A DNA stretch of 64,000 bases from Peribacillus simplex (GCF_030123325.1 NZ_CP126106.1:3438001-3502000), one strand, 5' to 3'; positions 1 to 9,251 are shown, counted from the stretch's first letter. A program made the numbers and translations. The notes: generated from the sequence alone by a model not told the origin.

Positions 1-156
1 GCCATTTTCTGCATGAAACATAACTTTATGATCATTCAAAAGATGATTCGGTACAAGTGATGGAATGCCAATTCCCAAATTGACCAGCATCCCATCACTG
101 ATTTCTGCTGCTGCCCGTTTCGCTATTCTGTTTCTATCTCCGGTTCCCAAACCCAT
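1..156 (-). CDS. yodR: CoA-transferase subunit B, N-terminal part (runs off the window)
   Basis: Second subunit of a type I 3-oxoacid/butyrate-acetoacetate CoA transferase, truncated by the left window edge after 52 codons. The visible residues include NRIAKRAA, SDGMLVNLGIGIPSLVPN and HKVMFHAENG, the conserved start of ScoB/AtoA-type beta subunits. The ATG at 156-154 has an AAAAGGAG ribosome site about 10 nt upstream, which fixes the start inside the 3' end of the preceding subunit A gene (34 bp overlap, other frame). The B. subtilis yodT-yodS-yodR order supports the name. The catalytic glutamate lies outside the visible part. Confidence 0.85.
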   Translation of the reverse strand, partial: MGLGTGDRNRIAKRAAAEISDGMLVNLGIGIPSLVPNHLLNDHKVMFHAENG

Positions 157-836
157 TTCCAATCGACTCCTTTTGATGGAATGATATAATCCACAAAGGC
201 ACCGGGTACAATGATGTCCTCTGGATCCAAAGTGCCAAGCGGAACGATTTGCAAGGCTTCGACTATAGTGATTTGACCGGCCGCAGCAACGATTGGATTC
301 GTGTTCCTGGCACTTTTATCAAATATAAGATTTCCATAAGGATCTGCCATTTCTGCGTAAACAATGGCGATATCCGCAGTTAATGCCGGTTCCACCAGAT
401 AATTTTTCTTACCCAGCTTTACGGTTTGCTTGCCGTCCCGGACGATATCGGCCTCAATTCCAATATCAGTCAATATCCCGCCAAGTCCCATCCCTCCGGC
501 CCGGATGCGTTCGACAAGTGTCCCTTGCGGAGAGAACTCCACTTCGAGTTCTCCATTATTCATTAATAGTCCTGCATTTGGATTGGAACCGATATGGGAA
601 ACGATGATTTTTTTCGCACGGCGTTGGGTGACCAGTTTTCCGATTCCGATATCGGGGAAACCTGTATCGTTCCCAATCAAGGTTAAATCCTTAATACCTG
701 ATTCCAAAATCAGATTGATCAATCCCGGAGGCGTCCCTATGCCGCCGAATCCCCCAAACAGGATGGACTGTTTATCTTTAAAGTGATGGCGGACATCCTC
801 CAAACGACAAATCTTCTGGAACGTATTTTCCACCAC
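123..836 (-). CDS. yodS: CoA-transferase subunit A (YodS-like)
   Basis: Alpha subunit of a type I CoA transferase that moves CoA between an acyl donor and a carboxylate in the cytosol. Its 237 residues show the family signature GGFGGIGTPPGLINLI near the N-terminus and GNLIFDKSARNTNP in the second half. The start is GTG at 836, sharing its G with the TAG stop of the aminotransferase gene upstream, so translation is probably coupled; AAGGAAG precedes it. It overlaps the subunit B gene downstream. In B. subtilis the orthologous genes sit with kamA and are thought to serve lysine or beta-amino-acid breakdown; the physiological substrate here is inferred only from that context. Confidence 0.88.
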   Translation of the reverse strand: MVENTFQKICRLEDVRHHFKDKQSILFGGFGGIGTPPGLINLILESGIKDLTLIGNDTGFPDIGIGKLVTQRRAKKIIVSHIGSNPNAGLLMNNGELEVEFSPQGTLVERIRAGGMGLGGILTDIGIEADIVRDGKQTVKLGKKNYLVEPALTADIAIVYAEMADPYGNLIFDKSARNTNPIVAAAGQITIVEALQIVPLGTLDPEDIIVPGAFVDYIIPSKGVDWKWVWEPEIETE

Positions 837-2200
837 TATGACTCACTTCCTTGTTGTGATGGCCGTTTACCTATCGATTCATTAAATTGCCAAAAAGTTA
901 TATCGACCCTCATTAACAATTCAGCACACTCCTCTTCCGATATCGTTAACGGCGGGGAGATGATGATCGCTGCCCCTGTTACACCGTCAAGGCCTGCAGC
1001 TGCGGGATAAAGAAGTATTCCATTCCTCATTCCCAATTCAATGATTTCATTAGTCACGTCTGCCTCCTTCGGAAATGGGACCTTCGTTCCTTTATCCTGG
1101 ACAAATTCGATGCCAATCAATAAACCTCTCCCGCGTATATCACCGATAAAGGAATACTTCCCTGCCAACTTTTTCAGGCCCCTAATCAGGTAATTCCCTC
1201 TGTCGGCTGATTTTTCGACAAGTTCATTCCTTTCGACATATTCTAAAACGGCCAAAGATACCGCACACGATAACGGATTTGCACTTAGAGTATGCCCTCC
1301 TATAATTGACTTCGAGCCTTTCATTATGGGCTCCATCACGTTTTTGGTCATTACTGCGGCCGCTATTGGTGTATACCCCCCACTCATACCCTTACCAAAT
1401 GTTACGATATCAGGCTCCACATCCCAATATTCGGAAGCAAGCATCTTCCCGGTACGTCCAAATCCGGTCATTACTTCATCCGCAATGAATAAAATATCAT
1501 TCTCTTCGCAGATTTTCTTGAGTTTTCGAAAATAACCATCAGGAGGAACAATGGCCCCTCCGGCTGCGCCGATAACAGGTTCTGCAATGAAAGCCGCTAT
1601 ATTTTCACTGCCAATACGCCGGATTGATGCTTCCAATTCCGAAGCACAGGACATTCCGCACGTATGTGGATCAAGTTGAAGTGGACATCGGTAACAATAT
1701 GGAGGAGATACAGAAGGATATGATTCAAGCATGGAAGTAAACCTTTCCCGGCGAATCGGATGTCCAGACATTGAAAGAGCTCCCATCGTGATGCCATGGT
1801 AGCTCATCCATCTCGATATGATTTTCTGTTTCTTTGGCTTCCCTTTTTCCTGCCAATGCTGAATGGCAATTTTCAATGCTGTTTCAGTCGCTTCGGAGCC
1901 GCTGTTTACAAAAAAGCTGTATGTCAGTTCCCCTTTGGTCAATTCTGCAATTTTTCCGGCAAGTTTCTCTGCAGCATCGCTGGTGAATTGGGACCGATAC
2001 ACAAATGAAACCTGTTTAGCCTGTTTTACCATCGCTTCAATGATTTCCTGGACTCCATGGCCAATATTGGCTGTAACAGCACCGGAAGAAGCATCAAGGT
2101 ATTCCTTTCCATCTTTGTCATATAAAAACACTCCCTGACCATGGCTGATAGTCGGGTAGGCTCCTCCCAGGACCGGTTTGATCAATGAAGACTGCTCCAT
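836..2200 (-). CDS. yodT: Class III PLP-dependent aminotransferase (YodT-like)
   Basis: Fold type I, class III aminotransferase (omega-amino acid or beta-alanine type). Diagnostic stretches are FVNSGSEATETALKIA for cofactor binding, DEVMTGFGRTGK, and FGKGMSGGYTP, which contains the Schiff-base lysine. An open frame continues four codons further to a GTG at 2212, but that codon overlaps the GAGAAGGAG ribosome site, so ATG at 2200 (454 residues) is preferred. First gene of a three-gene operon with the two CoA-transferase subunits, suggesting transamination followed by CoA transfer in amino acid catabolism. The exact substrate cannot be read from the sequence. Confidence 0.88.
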   Translation of the reverse strand: MEQSSLIKPVLGGAYPTISHGQGVFLYDKDGKEYLDASSGAVTANIGHGVQEIIEAMVKQAKQVSFVYRSQFTSDAAEKLAGKIAELTKGELTYSFFVNSGSEATETALKIAIQHWQEKGKPKKQKIISRWMSYHGITMGALSMSGHPIRRERFTSMLESYPSVSPPYCYRCPLQLDPHTCGMSCASELEASIRRIGSENIAAFIAEPVIGAAGGAIVPPDGYFRKLKKICEENDILFIADEVMTGFGRTGKMLASEYWDVEPDIVTFGKGMSGGYTPIAAAVMTKNVMEPIMKGSKSIIGGHTLSANPLSCAVSLAVLEYVERNELVEKSADRGNYLIRGLKKLAGKYSFIGDIRGRGLLIGIEFVQDKGTKVPFPKEADVTNEIIELGMRNGILLYPAAAGLDGVTGAAIIISPPLTISEEECAELLMRVDITFWQFNESIGKRPSQQGSES

Positions 2201-2342
2201 AAGCCCACACACTCCTTCTCATTAAAAACAAATGCAATATAGTAAAGTGTATGTCCAGATGAAAGCAATCTTGCTAAAGAAATTGGCCTAAGCATGTTAA
2301 CGGATAAATTTCTTGCTTTCATGGGCGGTCTTCCAAAAATGG

Positions 2343-2377
2343 CCACAAAAAAAGTGTATCCGCGAGAGATACACTTT
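2343..2377 (-). terminator. Rho-independent terminator
   Basis: A 10 bp perfect stem, AAAGTGTATC with GATACACTTT around a 7 nt loop, is followed on the minus strand by a run of Ts. It lies just downstream of the zinc-ribbon gene ending at 2382. Confidence 0.85.
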
Positions 2378-2381
2378 TTTC

Positions 2382-2711
2382 TTACAATGCGCTATTTAGT
2401 TTTTCTTCACGAATTGACTCCAAAAAACTTTCATCCTTTAAAACAGCCAGCACATTTTTATAAAAAGCAGTTTTATCGATAACTGAAGTATGCACATATT
2501 CATACTCTTTTAAAGACGGATGACGCAAAACATTTTTCATGCAGGAATGACAAACTTTTTTAGTTCCTAACTTATAGTAGTTCAAGTTACTTGCATCCCC
2601 ATTAGAAGTATCTTCGTTACAAACGAAACAAGTATGGCTCACACGGCCTTTTTTATTATACTCGGCCAAAGCCCCCTCTAAACGAATGGATGCTGGAATT
2701 GTTAATAACAC
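2382..2711 (-). CDS. Small protein with two CxxC motifs, unknown function
   Basis: A 109-residue cytosolic protein with CFVC at about residues 28-31 and CHSC at about 54-57, spaced like the two knuckles of a zinc ribbon; the C-terminal half looks helical and charged. The start is GTG at 2711 with AAAGGTGA just upstream; the nearer ATG is in another frame and closes after two codons. It is monocistronic, with its own terminator. I do not recognise the family. Zinc binding is inferred from cysteine spacing only. Confidence 0.7.
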   Translation of the reverse strand: MLLTIPASIRLEGALAEYNKKGRVSHTCFVCNEDTSNGDASNLNYYKLGTKKVCHSCMKNVLRHPSLKEYEYVHTSVIDKTAFYKNVLAVLKDESFLESIREEKLNSAL

Positions 2712-2933
2712 ATAATCACCTTTTCTATTTTAAATCTCTTAGTATTATATCAGAAAAATATAGAATTTGAACTATTAGACTCATATTCCCTAATAATGCT
2801 TGTAAAATAGGATTATTTCCAGGGCTGACAAGAGGAAAGACTCCTAAAAAACACCCTAATGCAAAATATATTCATACATATCCCAAACAGATTAAAACAC
2901 CGTCCATTTTTTGAACGGCGCCTTCAAACTGTA

Positions 2934-3908
2934 TCATGGATGGATCTGGATCATCGCTTTTCCGTTCATTACCTTCATTACTGCTTTTGAACCAACCGGC
3001 ACCGTTACAAATGGATGAACATGACCAAAGTTGGCATTAGCGATCACGGGTATGCCATTTAACTCCTTTTTGGTGGCGATGATTTCCTGCAAAGCATATT
3101 CAGTCATTCCTGAATCCTTTTGGAAACGGCCGATGACGATTCCTTTAATCCCACTTGCACCTGGCTGATGGAGCAAGGATTGTAAATCCCGGTCAAAACT
3201 GAATGGGTGGCTTTCTTCGTCATCTTCTATGAAAAGGATACTGTCCTTTAAAGATGGCATGTACTCTGTACCTTGTAATAGATTGAGTGTACAAAGATTT
3301 CCCCCAATGATTGTCCCAGCAGCTTCACCTTCCTGAATGCCCATGTATCCAGCATTCGGGTGGAAAGTGCGGTCATCCTGTTCTAAATGCCAAGAATCAT
3401 CACTCCACGTTTCACTTGGATCAAGATAAAAGCCTTCACTTTCAATTACAGCCTTTTTAAAATATTCCATCGTATATTCCAGACCAGCCTTCATCCCGAA
3501 CGTCGAGAAATGAGGACCTGAATATGTAGTTAAGCCTGTTTTATTATATATGGCCAATAAAATTGCGGTTATATCACTATACCCCATCAACACTTTTGGA
3601 TTTTCCTTAATCAAATCATAGTCGATATACCTTAACAATTGGTTAGCGTTATATCCCCCGATGGCTGTAAAAATCCCCTTAACATTCGGATCCCTGAACG
3701 CATCATGCAAATCCTCGATCCGGTCTTCGATCGAATTCGAGAAAAAGTCATCATGGAACAAAACCGTTTCACCATATGTCACTTTAAAACCAAGCTCAGT
3801 CAATCTTTCTTCTGCCAATCTGCGTTGTTCCCCTTTGACAATCGCCAAGCTTCTTGAAGGAGCGATTACGCGTATTTCATCCCCTGCTTTTAAACGGGAA
3901 GGTTCCAT
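2934..3908 (-). CDS. S66 family LD-carboxypeptidase / MccF-like peptidase
   Basis: Serine peptidase of the S66 family, whose members cleave LD bonds in recycled murein peptides or detoxify microcin C-type nucleotide antibiotics. Over 324 residues the nucleophile sits in MGYSDIT (Ser111), the glutamate in FIEDDEE (about Glu228) and the histidine in NFGHVHP (about His296), the Ser-Glu-His arrangement of the family. No signal peptide, so it is cytosolic. Its length matches B. subtilis YocD. Whether the role is murein recycling or immunity cannot be decided here. Confidence 0.85.
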   Translation of the reverse strand: MEPSRLKAGDEIRVIAPSRSLAIVKGEQRRLAEERLTELGFKVTYGETVLFHDDFFSNSIEDRIEDLHDAFRDPNVKGIFTAIGGYNANQLLRYIDYDLIKENPKVLMGYSDITAILLAIYNKTGLTTYSGPHFSTFGMKAGLEYTMEYFKKAVIESEGFYLDPSETWSDDSWHLEQDDRTFHPNAGYMGIQEGEAAGTIIGGNLCTLNLLQGTEYMPSLKDSILFIEDDEESHPFSFDRDLQSLLHQPGASGIKGIVIGRFQKDSGMTEYALQEIIATKKELNGIPVIANANFGHVHPFVTVPVGSKAVMKVMNGKAMIQIHP

Positions 3909-4197
3909 ATCTTTATCCCCCTAAATTAGTTACATTTCTTTCGTTATTTTAGCAGAAATGGTGAACAAAGAAAAACCAAGACCCTTAATGTCATTCACAC
4001 AACTTATTTTCCTTTCAGATTGGCCTGATTTCCCGCCTCAATGTCATTTTCCGGCCATTCCCGTTGTGCATAATCAGGATTGGAAAAAGGAATGGTTATG
4101 CATCGCCTGTCCCACCTGGATTTAACCATGTTTTTTCAGTCAACGACCTGGAATCTAAAAGATCCAGCGTCAACCCACCAATTTCCTTACATAAAGA
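3909..4197. other. Intergenic stretch without a recognisable gene
   Basis: Between the carboxypeptidase start and the YjcZ-type gene terminator. A 65-codon open frame on the plus strand lacks a convincing ribosome site and has no recognisable family. Nothing else was seen. Confidence 0.5.
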
Positions 4198-4224
4198 AAA
4201 GACCAGCTTTATCAACTGGTCTTT
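4198..4224 (-). terminator. Rho-independent terminator of the YjcZ-type gene
   Basis: Stem AAAGACCAG / CTGGTCTTT around a 9 nt loop, with TTTTCTTT following on the minus strand. Confidence 0.8.
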
Positions 4225-4235
4225 GGGTTATTATA

Positions 4236-4403
4236 TTAGCAGCAGAATGAAGCACCAATGATAATCAATAGAATGAACAAGACAACGATTAATGCGAAGC
4301 CTGATCCAAATCCGCAGCAACCACCGCCGAATCCACCGCTGCCGTATCCACCTCCACCATAACCGTATCCTGGTCCTGCAGCATTTCCACCATATCCGTA
4401 CAT
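4236..4403 (-). CDS. YjcZ-family small spore-type membrane peptide
   Basis: A 55-residue peptide. The N-terminal half is Gly/Tyr rich (MYGYGGNAAGPGYGYGGG), followed by a Cys-Cys pair, and the C-terminal half is one hydrophobic helix, GFALIVVLFILLIIIG, ending in CC. This is the layout of the YjcZ/sporulation small-protein family of Bacillaceae, whose members are membrane peptides of spores or late mother cells. The ribosome site AAAGGAGTG lies 7 nt before the ATG, and a terminator follows directly. A sporulation role is inferred from the family. Confidence 0.85.
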   Translation of the reverse strand: MYGYGGNAAGPGYGYGGGGYGSGGFGGGCCGFGSGFALIVVLFILLIIIGASFCC

Positions 4404-4601
4404 ATGTTTCACTCCTTTTAGAATTCTGATTTCTCTTTACACCTTACCATATGTCAATACGCCCGCCTCGGTCTGTGCATTTGCCCATTTTTCTGGATTT
4501 AAGAAAAAACTTCAATCAACACCTCTTAACCTTTAATCATTCAATGTCTGAAATACCACACGATTAACCATGAAAAATGTCAAAAAAACGTTTTATATTT
4601 A

Positions 4602-4629
4602 TTGTGTTACTTCAAAATTGGGATATAAT
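4602..4629 (+). promoter_or_regulatory. Likely sigma-A promoter of the SGNH hydrolase gene
   Basis: TTGTGT at 4602-4607 and TATAAT at 4624-4629 with a 16 bp spacer, about 80 bp before the gene at 4710. No other signal was seen between 4404 and 4709. Confidence 0.55.
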
Positions 4630-4709
4630 AAGGAAAAAACAATTCTTAAGCCTTTTTAAACTATCTCATACCTACTTGGATACATAAAAGGCAATACGGG
4701 GGAACATAA

Positions 4710-5798
4710 TTGAAAACGAACGCAAAATCCTTCATCCCTTTCGCTGCAATTGCCACGATCCTTCTAATCAGCTATATCCTTCAAAAAGTCCCAAAAACAT
4801 ATGGATCAGATGATTCGATAAATGTTTATCAAAAATTCCAATCAGGCCAGCCCATTCAGTATCTCGTCATTGGTGACAGTATCGGAAGAGGTTCCGGAGC
4901 TGAAAATCCAAATCTAACATGGTTCAAACAGTTAGAAAATAAAATGAATGATGCCAATGATATTCCTTTACACGGTGACTATGTGGTCCAAAGCGGATCC
5001 ACTGCTTTTGAAGGCCTATTCAAGCTTTCCCAAAGAAGGGAACATGATCGTAAAGATCTGATTTTCTTCGTTTTTGGTGAAAATGACCGTAAATATATGA
5101 ATGTCGATGATTTTACCATGACATATGAAGCGTTAATGAGGAAGGCAAAACGTCTCCACCCTAATGCTGAATTATTCACAATAACAGAGAGTTCCTTGAA
5201 ATATGAGGAATTTGCTTCAGCCATCGGACTTTTATCCAAACATTATGGCGCAACGAATGTAGATATGCGACCAATATTCAAAAATTCAGGATATACGGAA
5301 AAACAGCTGACCAGAGATTTGATTCATCCAAATGGACTTGGTTATAAATTATATGCTGATGCAATTTATGAACGGTTCCTGGATAACATCAAGCGGGAAA
5401 AGGCTGTAGCAGGCCTTCCATCCATGCTGCATGACCGTTCTGGATTTGAATTATCGGAAATTGACCACTATGAAAAGATGAGCGGTTTCCGTCCAAGGGG
5501 CGGCTATTTCACTAGTAGCGAAAAGGGCAGTGTAATTGAATATACCTTCAAAGGAAGTATGCTTGGTGTGAAACTGCTTAGAAGTCCTGATGGCGGGGAA
5601 GTGAATGTATGGATTGACGGAAATGAAATCACGACTTTGAATACGTGGTGGCCATTTGCCCGTGAAAGATATTTATTTGTCACGAATGGGCTCCGTCCCG
5701 GTTCACATATTGTCCGTTTTGAGGTGACTGGCAGGACTAAAGCAATGGAACTTACCACCATTCCATTTGTCCGGATCGCATCAATCATCACGGATTGA
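4710..5798 (+). CDS. Membrane-anchored SGNH/GDSL hydrolase
   Basis: Extracytoplasmic esterase or acetylhydrolase, 362 residues. One N-terminal hydrophobic segment (about residues 9-24) works as anchor or signal. The SGNH blocks are visible: VIGDSIGRG (nucleophile Ser), FGEND (block III) and DLIHPNGLGY (Asp-His). The C-terminal 100 or so residues (from about 250) form a separate beta-rich region that could bind carbohydrate. The start is TTG at 4710 behind ACGGGGGA. Family members remove O-acetyl groups from cell-surface polysaccharides; the substrate here is not known. It is monocistronic, between its own promoter and terminator. Confidence 0.8.
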   Translation: MKTNAKSFIPFAAIATILLISYILQKVPKTYGSDDSINVYQKFQSGQPIQYLVIGDSIGRGSGAENPNLTWFKQLENKMNDANDIPLHGDYVVQSGSTAFEGLFKLSQRREHDRKDLIFFVFGENDRKYMNVDDFTMTYEALMRKAKRLHPNAELFTITESSLKYEEFASAIGLLSKHYGATNVDMRPIFKNSGYTEKQLTRDLIHPNGLGYKLYADAIYERFLDNIKREKAVAGLPSMLHDRSGFELSEIDHYEKMSGFRPRGGYFTSSEKGSVIEYTFKGSMLGVKLLRSPDGGEVNVWIDGNEITTLNTWWPFARERYLFVTNGLRPGSHIVRFEVTGRTKAMELTTIPFVRIASIITD

Positions 5799-5819
5799 AT
5801 CCCGACTAATATTAAAATA

Positions 5820-5848
5820 CCCCCTATCAATTTCTGATAGGGGGTTTT
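5820..5848. terminator. Terminator between convergent genes
   Basis: Stem CCCCCTATC / GATAGGGGG with a 7 nt loop and TTTT on the plus side. It lies between the SGNH hydrolase and msrB ends and probably serves both. Confidence 0.85.
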
Positions 5849-5852
5849 CCAA

Positions 5853-6281
5853 TCAATCAAAAAGCTTTTTGTATTCTCCGTATCCTTCTTTTTCAAGATC
5901 TTGGAGCGGGATGAACCTTAATGATGCAGAATTGATGCAATAGCGTAATCCCGACGGTCCCGGACCATCATTGAAAACATGTCCCAGATGGGAATCGGCC
6001 GTTTTTGAGCGAACTTCGATCCTTCTCATACCATAACTCGTATCGAGGTTTTCCACCACTTCCTCTTCTTTAAGCGGTTTAGTGAAGCTTGGCCAACCGC
6101 AGCCTGAATCGAACTTTTCCTTCGAAGTGAAAAGAGGATTACCTGAAACGATATCCACATATAACCCTTCTTCCTTCATGTTCCAATATTCATTGTTAAA
6201 GGCTGGTTCCGTTCCATTATTTTGTGTGACCTCATATTGAATCGGAGTGAGTTCCTTTTTTAATTCTTCTTTACTTTTCAT
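5853..6281 (-). CDS. msrB: Peptide methionine (R)-S-oxide reductase MsrB
   Basis: Reduces R-methionine sulfoxide in proteins. The 142 residues match the Bacillus family almost end to end: QYEVTQNNGTEPAF, LFTSKEKFDSGCGWPSF (resolving Cys61), SHLGHVFNDGPGP and RYCINSAS, where Cys115 is the catalytic residue. The two zinc CxxC motifs of some MsrBs are absent, as in B. subtilis. An open frame extends 21 codons upstream, but ATG at 6281 with a GGGGGG ribosome site gives the family length. The start overlaps the msrA end by 11 bp, so the two are co-translated and handle both sulfoxide epimers. Confidence 0.93.
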   Translation of the reverse strand: MKSKEELKKELTPIQYEVTQNNGTEPAFNNEYWNMKEEGLYVDIVSGNPLFTSKEKFDSGCGWPSFTKPLKEEEVVENLDTSYGMRRIEVRSKTADSHLGHVFNDGPGPSGLRYCINSASLRFIPLQDLEKEGYGEYKKLFD

Positions 6282-6813
6282 TTTTTTCCCCCCAGTGATG
6301 TTGTATGAATGCTTTGCGTCCAGAGCCGATTGAATATCTTTCATAATGCTCAGGTTGCTTTTTATAATAATGCTGGTGGTATGTCTCAGCTGGATAAAAC
6401 GTTTTGGCTGGTATTATCGGAGTTACAATCTGTCCAGAAAATTTCCCGCTCGCCTGCAGCTTGGCTTTCGATGCTTCTGCAATTTCACGTTGGTTTTCGT
6501 CATGATAAAAAATCGCGGTTTGATAGGAACTTCCCCGGTCATAAAATTGCCCGCCGGCATCTGTCGGGTCAATTTGCTGCCAAAACAACTCGATTATTTT
6601 CTCATATGGATATACGCTTGGATCAAAGGTGATCTGAACAGCTTCATAATGTCCCGTAGTTTCAGAACAAACTTCTTTGTATGTGGGATTTTCCGTAGTC
6701 CCGCCTGTATAGCCAGAGATAACGGATTCGATGCCAGGCTGTTCATCGAACGGTTTCACCATGCACCAGAAACATCCACCTGCGAATGTTGCTTTCTCTA
6801 ATTGCTTTGTCAA
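6271..6813 (-). CDS. msrA: Peptide methionine (S)-S-oxide reductase MsrA
   Basis: Reduces S-methionine sulfoxide. The GCFWC motif (Cys14 and Cys17) carries the nucleophile, and SGYTGGTTENPTY and GHYEAVQITFDP are typical family blocks. The longer ATG at 6840 is rejected because a strong AAAGGAGG site lies between it and a TTG at 6813, which gives 180 residues and the usual MTKQLEKATF start. Upstream gene of the msrA-msrB operon. Confidence 0.93.
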   Translation of the reverse strand: MTKQLEKATFAGGCFWCMVKPFDEQPGIESVISGYTGGTTENPTYKEVCSETTGHYEAVQITFDPSVYPYEKIIELFWQQIDPTDAGGQFYDRGSSYQTAIFYHDENQREIAEASKAKLQASGKFSGQIVTPIIPAKTFYPAETYHQHYYKKQPEHYERYSIGSGRKAFIQHHWGEKNEK

Positions 6814-7000
6814 ATGAAAATCCTCCTTTTTTACAAACAATCCATTGAATGCATTTTAACGCTTTTATTTTACCCTGTAAAATAATATGCCGATCGAACC
6901 TTTTTACGAAAATGGTCCATTCCCTTTTAAAAAAGGGGAAACATGCCCAAGCATAAAAACATATGATAAGACCATAATGGGAAAATGAGAGGTGTTGGAA

Positions 7001-7750
7001 ATGAGCGATAAACAATCATTTTCACAAAAATCGGTAACATATGATTTACTATCGGCTAATAATAAAAACAGCGAGCCGCAATTGCATGCTTATTATTACC
7101 ATAAGCATTTGAAAAGTCTCGAAAAATCAACACAACATTTGGGATATGAACAAATGGATGTCATACTGCCAGCACAAATTCGCTTTTTACATGCTGCCCC
7201 GACAGCTCCCTCATTTGATGTTTATGTAAATGAAGTGCGTATTCTCAAAAGTTTCTCATATAAAGAGAACAATGATTATTTACCACTGCCTCCTGGCAAT
7301 TACCAATTGGATATATACCGCAGCGGGCAAAGCACCTTCCCTCTTTTAAGCCGTCAATTGGCTCTCGAAAGCGGGAGTTCCTGTACTATTGCTCTAGCAC
7401 CTACCCAGGCTAATGAATCGTTGAAATTGTTAACTTTCGAGGATGATCCATTTGTTCCTCAAAATGAAGCAAAGGTTCGATTCATCCAGCTTTCACATGA
7501 TTTACTCTCGGTGGATATTGCCGTCAAAGATGGAGATGTCGTTTTTGATCAACTCGATTTCAGGAAAGCAAGCGAATATCTTAATATTCATCCAATGATG
7601 GTAGACTTCGAAGTGAGGATAGCTGGAACAAAAGAGATTGCACTCTCTTTGCCAAACAAGGCTTTCCAAGATAATACTCCCTCAACCATTTATATAATTG
7701 GATCGAATCGGGAATCATCCTCAATAGAAACCCTAACGCTCTCTCCTTAA
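7001..7750 (+). CDS. DUF4397 domain protein
   Basis: A 249-residue protein with two DUF4397-type beta-sandwich repeats. The first opens with IRFLHAAPTAPSFDVYVN, the second with VRFIQLSHDLLSVDIAVKDG, and between them is YLPLPPGNYQLDIYRSG, the usual strand-turn pattern. No signal peptide is seen, although many homologues in Bacillaceae are exported or spore-associated. ATG at 7001 follows AGAGGTG; an upstream GTG in frame is closer to that site and less likely. Role unknown. The 260 bp after it hold no clear gene. Confidence 0.75.
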   Translation: MSDKQSFSQKSVTYDLLSANNKNSEPQLHAYYYHKHLKSLEKSTQHLGYEQMDVILPAQIRFLHAAPTAPSFDVYVNEVRILKSFSYKENNDYLPLPPGNYQLDIYRSGQSTFPLLSRQLALESGSSCTIALAPTQANESLKLLTFEDDPFVPQNEAKVRFIQLSHDLLSVDIAVKDGDVVFDQLDFRKASEYLNIHPMMVDFEVRIAGTKEIALSLPNKAFQDNTPSTIYIIGSNRESSSIETLTLSP

Positions 7751-8013
7751 ATGGATAATAAACAAGGATGTATCGAAATATTTAGATAACAAAACATGGG
7801 ATAGTCTATAATGGGGCTAATCAAAAAATATGGATAAAAATCATTAATATGTAAATAGTAAGGTAACTTACCATTTATTCACACCAAACATTGGGCATTG
7901 TAATCTATTTTCAAATAAAGGTTGTATAGATTGAATCTCCAAGTCCTCTGTATTTAATGGACTTGATGATTCATAAGAACAGATATATGTTCTTTCTTGG
8001 AGTGAGAGGGCTG

Positions 8014-8721
8014 TTATTTAATTTTACTAATAAGTTTTTTATACTGTAAATCACCATATCCTATTGTTGGGAAGTGGATAAATAACCTGTTAATCAATTC
8101 TGTTTCAGGCAGGCTTTTATTTTTAGAAATATAATTTGTTACTGGATTATTTTCTTTTAACATTTCTAAATATATGTCTATTGCCTGATACATAACTGGC
8201 AATACTTCAATTGATGTTTTTTTATGTTTTAATAATATATCTTCATAAACAGTTAAATAGTTGCCTAATCTAAGTTCAGTTTGCCTTACTTTAAATTCAT
8301 CCTCTCTAAAACTGTTCAAGAACACTCTACCGCTATAATCGTCCTGTTCAAGGTAAGCAAGGATTGTAAGAAGGTTCATTTGGCAAAACATATCTTCACC
8401 AAACCACAAAACGATGCATTCATAATCTTTGTTAAATAGATTATTTAATGGATTAATTACCTTACCGATATAATTTTCAACTAATTCATGGTGTCCTATT
8501 GCTCTTGTTTTTATGAATTCCTCATTAAAAATGTTCTTAGTAGTTGTATTTACACACATAGCTTCGTTAAATGGAGCATAGTCTGTATTTCTCATTAGTT
8601 TTTTATCCTTAAACTCATCATACATAGCTTGGCCATTCAATATATTGAGAACATATTCGCCAAACCACTCTCCGTGTTGGTTTTGTATCTGATCAACCTC
8701 GATTTTTCTCGAAAAATCCAT
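8014..8721 (-). CDS. DUF1835-like effector domain, detached from a broken AraC-type regulator
   Basis: A 235-residue protein. The first half resembles DUF1835: LNILNGQAMYDEF at the start and ECIVLWFGEDMFCQMNLL about residues 103-120; the rest is helical and ends in FPTIGYGDLQYKKL. It has its own ATG with AAGGGTGATG upstream, but the DNA just before it encodes an AraC-type helix-turn-helix in pieces. From memory of Bacillus homologues, the two are normally one protein with an N-terminal DNA-binding domain, so this is probably the surviving C-terminal domain. Whether it is still made or useful is unclear. Confidence 0.6.
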   Translation of the reverse strand: MDFSRKIEVDQIQNQHGEWFGEYVLNILNGQAMYDEFKDKKLMRNTDYAPFNEAMCVNTTTKNIFNEEFIKTRAIGHHELVENYIGKVINPLNNLFNKDYECIVLWFGEDMFCQMNLLTILAYLEQDDYSGRVFLNSFREDEFKVRQTELRLGNYLTVYEDILLKHKKTSIEVLPVMYQAIDIYLEMLKENNPVTNYISKNKSLPETELINRLFIHFPTIGYGDLQYKKLISKIK

Positions 8722-8744
8722 TCTGCATCACCCTTTATGTTTAT

Positions 8745-9077
8745 GAATATTGAGCTTATTGAATGATTGAACCGGCATCCTGTTAGGTTGAAATGCTCTG
8801 GGACTATGCCAAAAACAGTTTTAAACGCCCTACTATATACTTCTTGAATCATCATGATCAAAAGCAATACCAATCATTCTCTTACCACTTTCTAATCATT
8901 TGTAGATAAGTGAAGCCTTCTAAGAAGCATACAGTGCCTAATACTTATCCCTGTCATTTGGTGGAATTTAAACGAACAATAATAAGGCGAGTATCCCAGA
9001 TCATTGGCACGTTCATCTAAAGAAAATTTATATGTTATATGGTTTTCAATCCAATCAATCATAATTTGCATGTTCAT
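8745..9077 (-). pseudogene. AraC-family helix-turn-helix domain, frameshifted
   Basis: ATG at 9077 with GAGGTG opens MIDWIENHITYKFSLDERA...GYSPYYCSFKFHQMTG, a typical AraC first helix-turn-helix. After HLSTND the frame stops. The expected continuation, ESGKRMIGIAFDHD, is read in another frame, and the family C-terminus EVYSRAFKTVFGIVPEHF returns in the first frame. At least two indels therefore separate three readable pieces. The domain joins the ORF ending at 8014. Confidence 0.75.
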
Positions 9078-9251
9078 ATAATTCACCTCGAATGGAAATT
9101 ATAAGTGGGTTCCATTTCATTTATTTGATATTTCTTGTGAGTTATATAAATTATAAAAGTCTGCTCCTATCACTTACTTTAACTCAGAAATTGATAAGTA
9201 ATCTATATAATAATCAAGGTTTTAGGTTTTAATAAACCAAAAGGGGCGTAA

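Noticed and set aside
4064..4261. 65-codon plus-strand frame over the YjcZ-type terminator
   Set aside because: No ribosome site, and it covers the terminator and stop of the better supported YjcZ-type gene.
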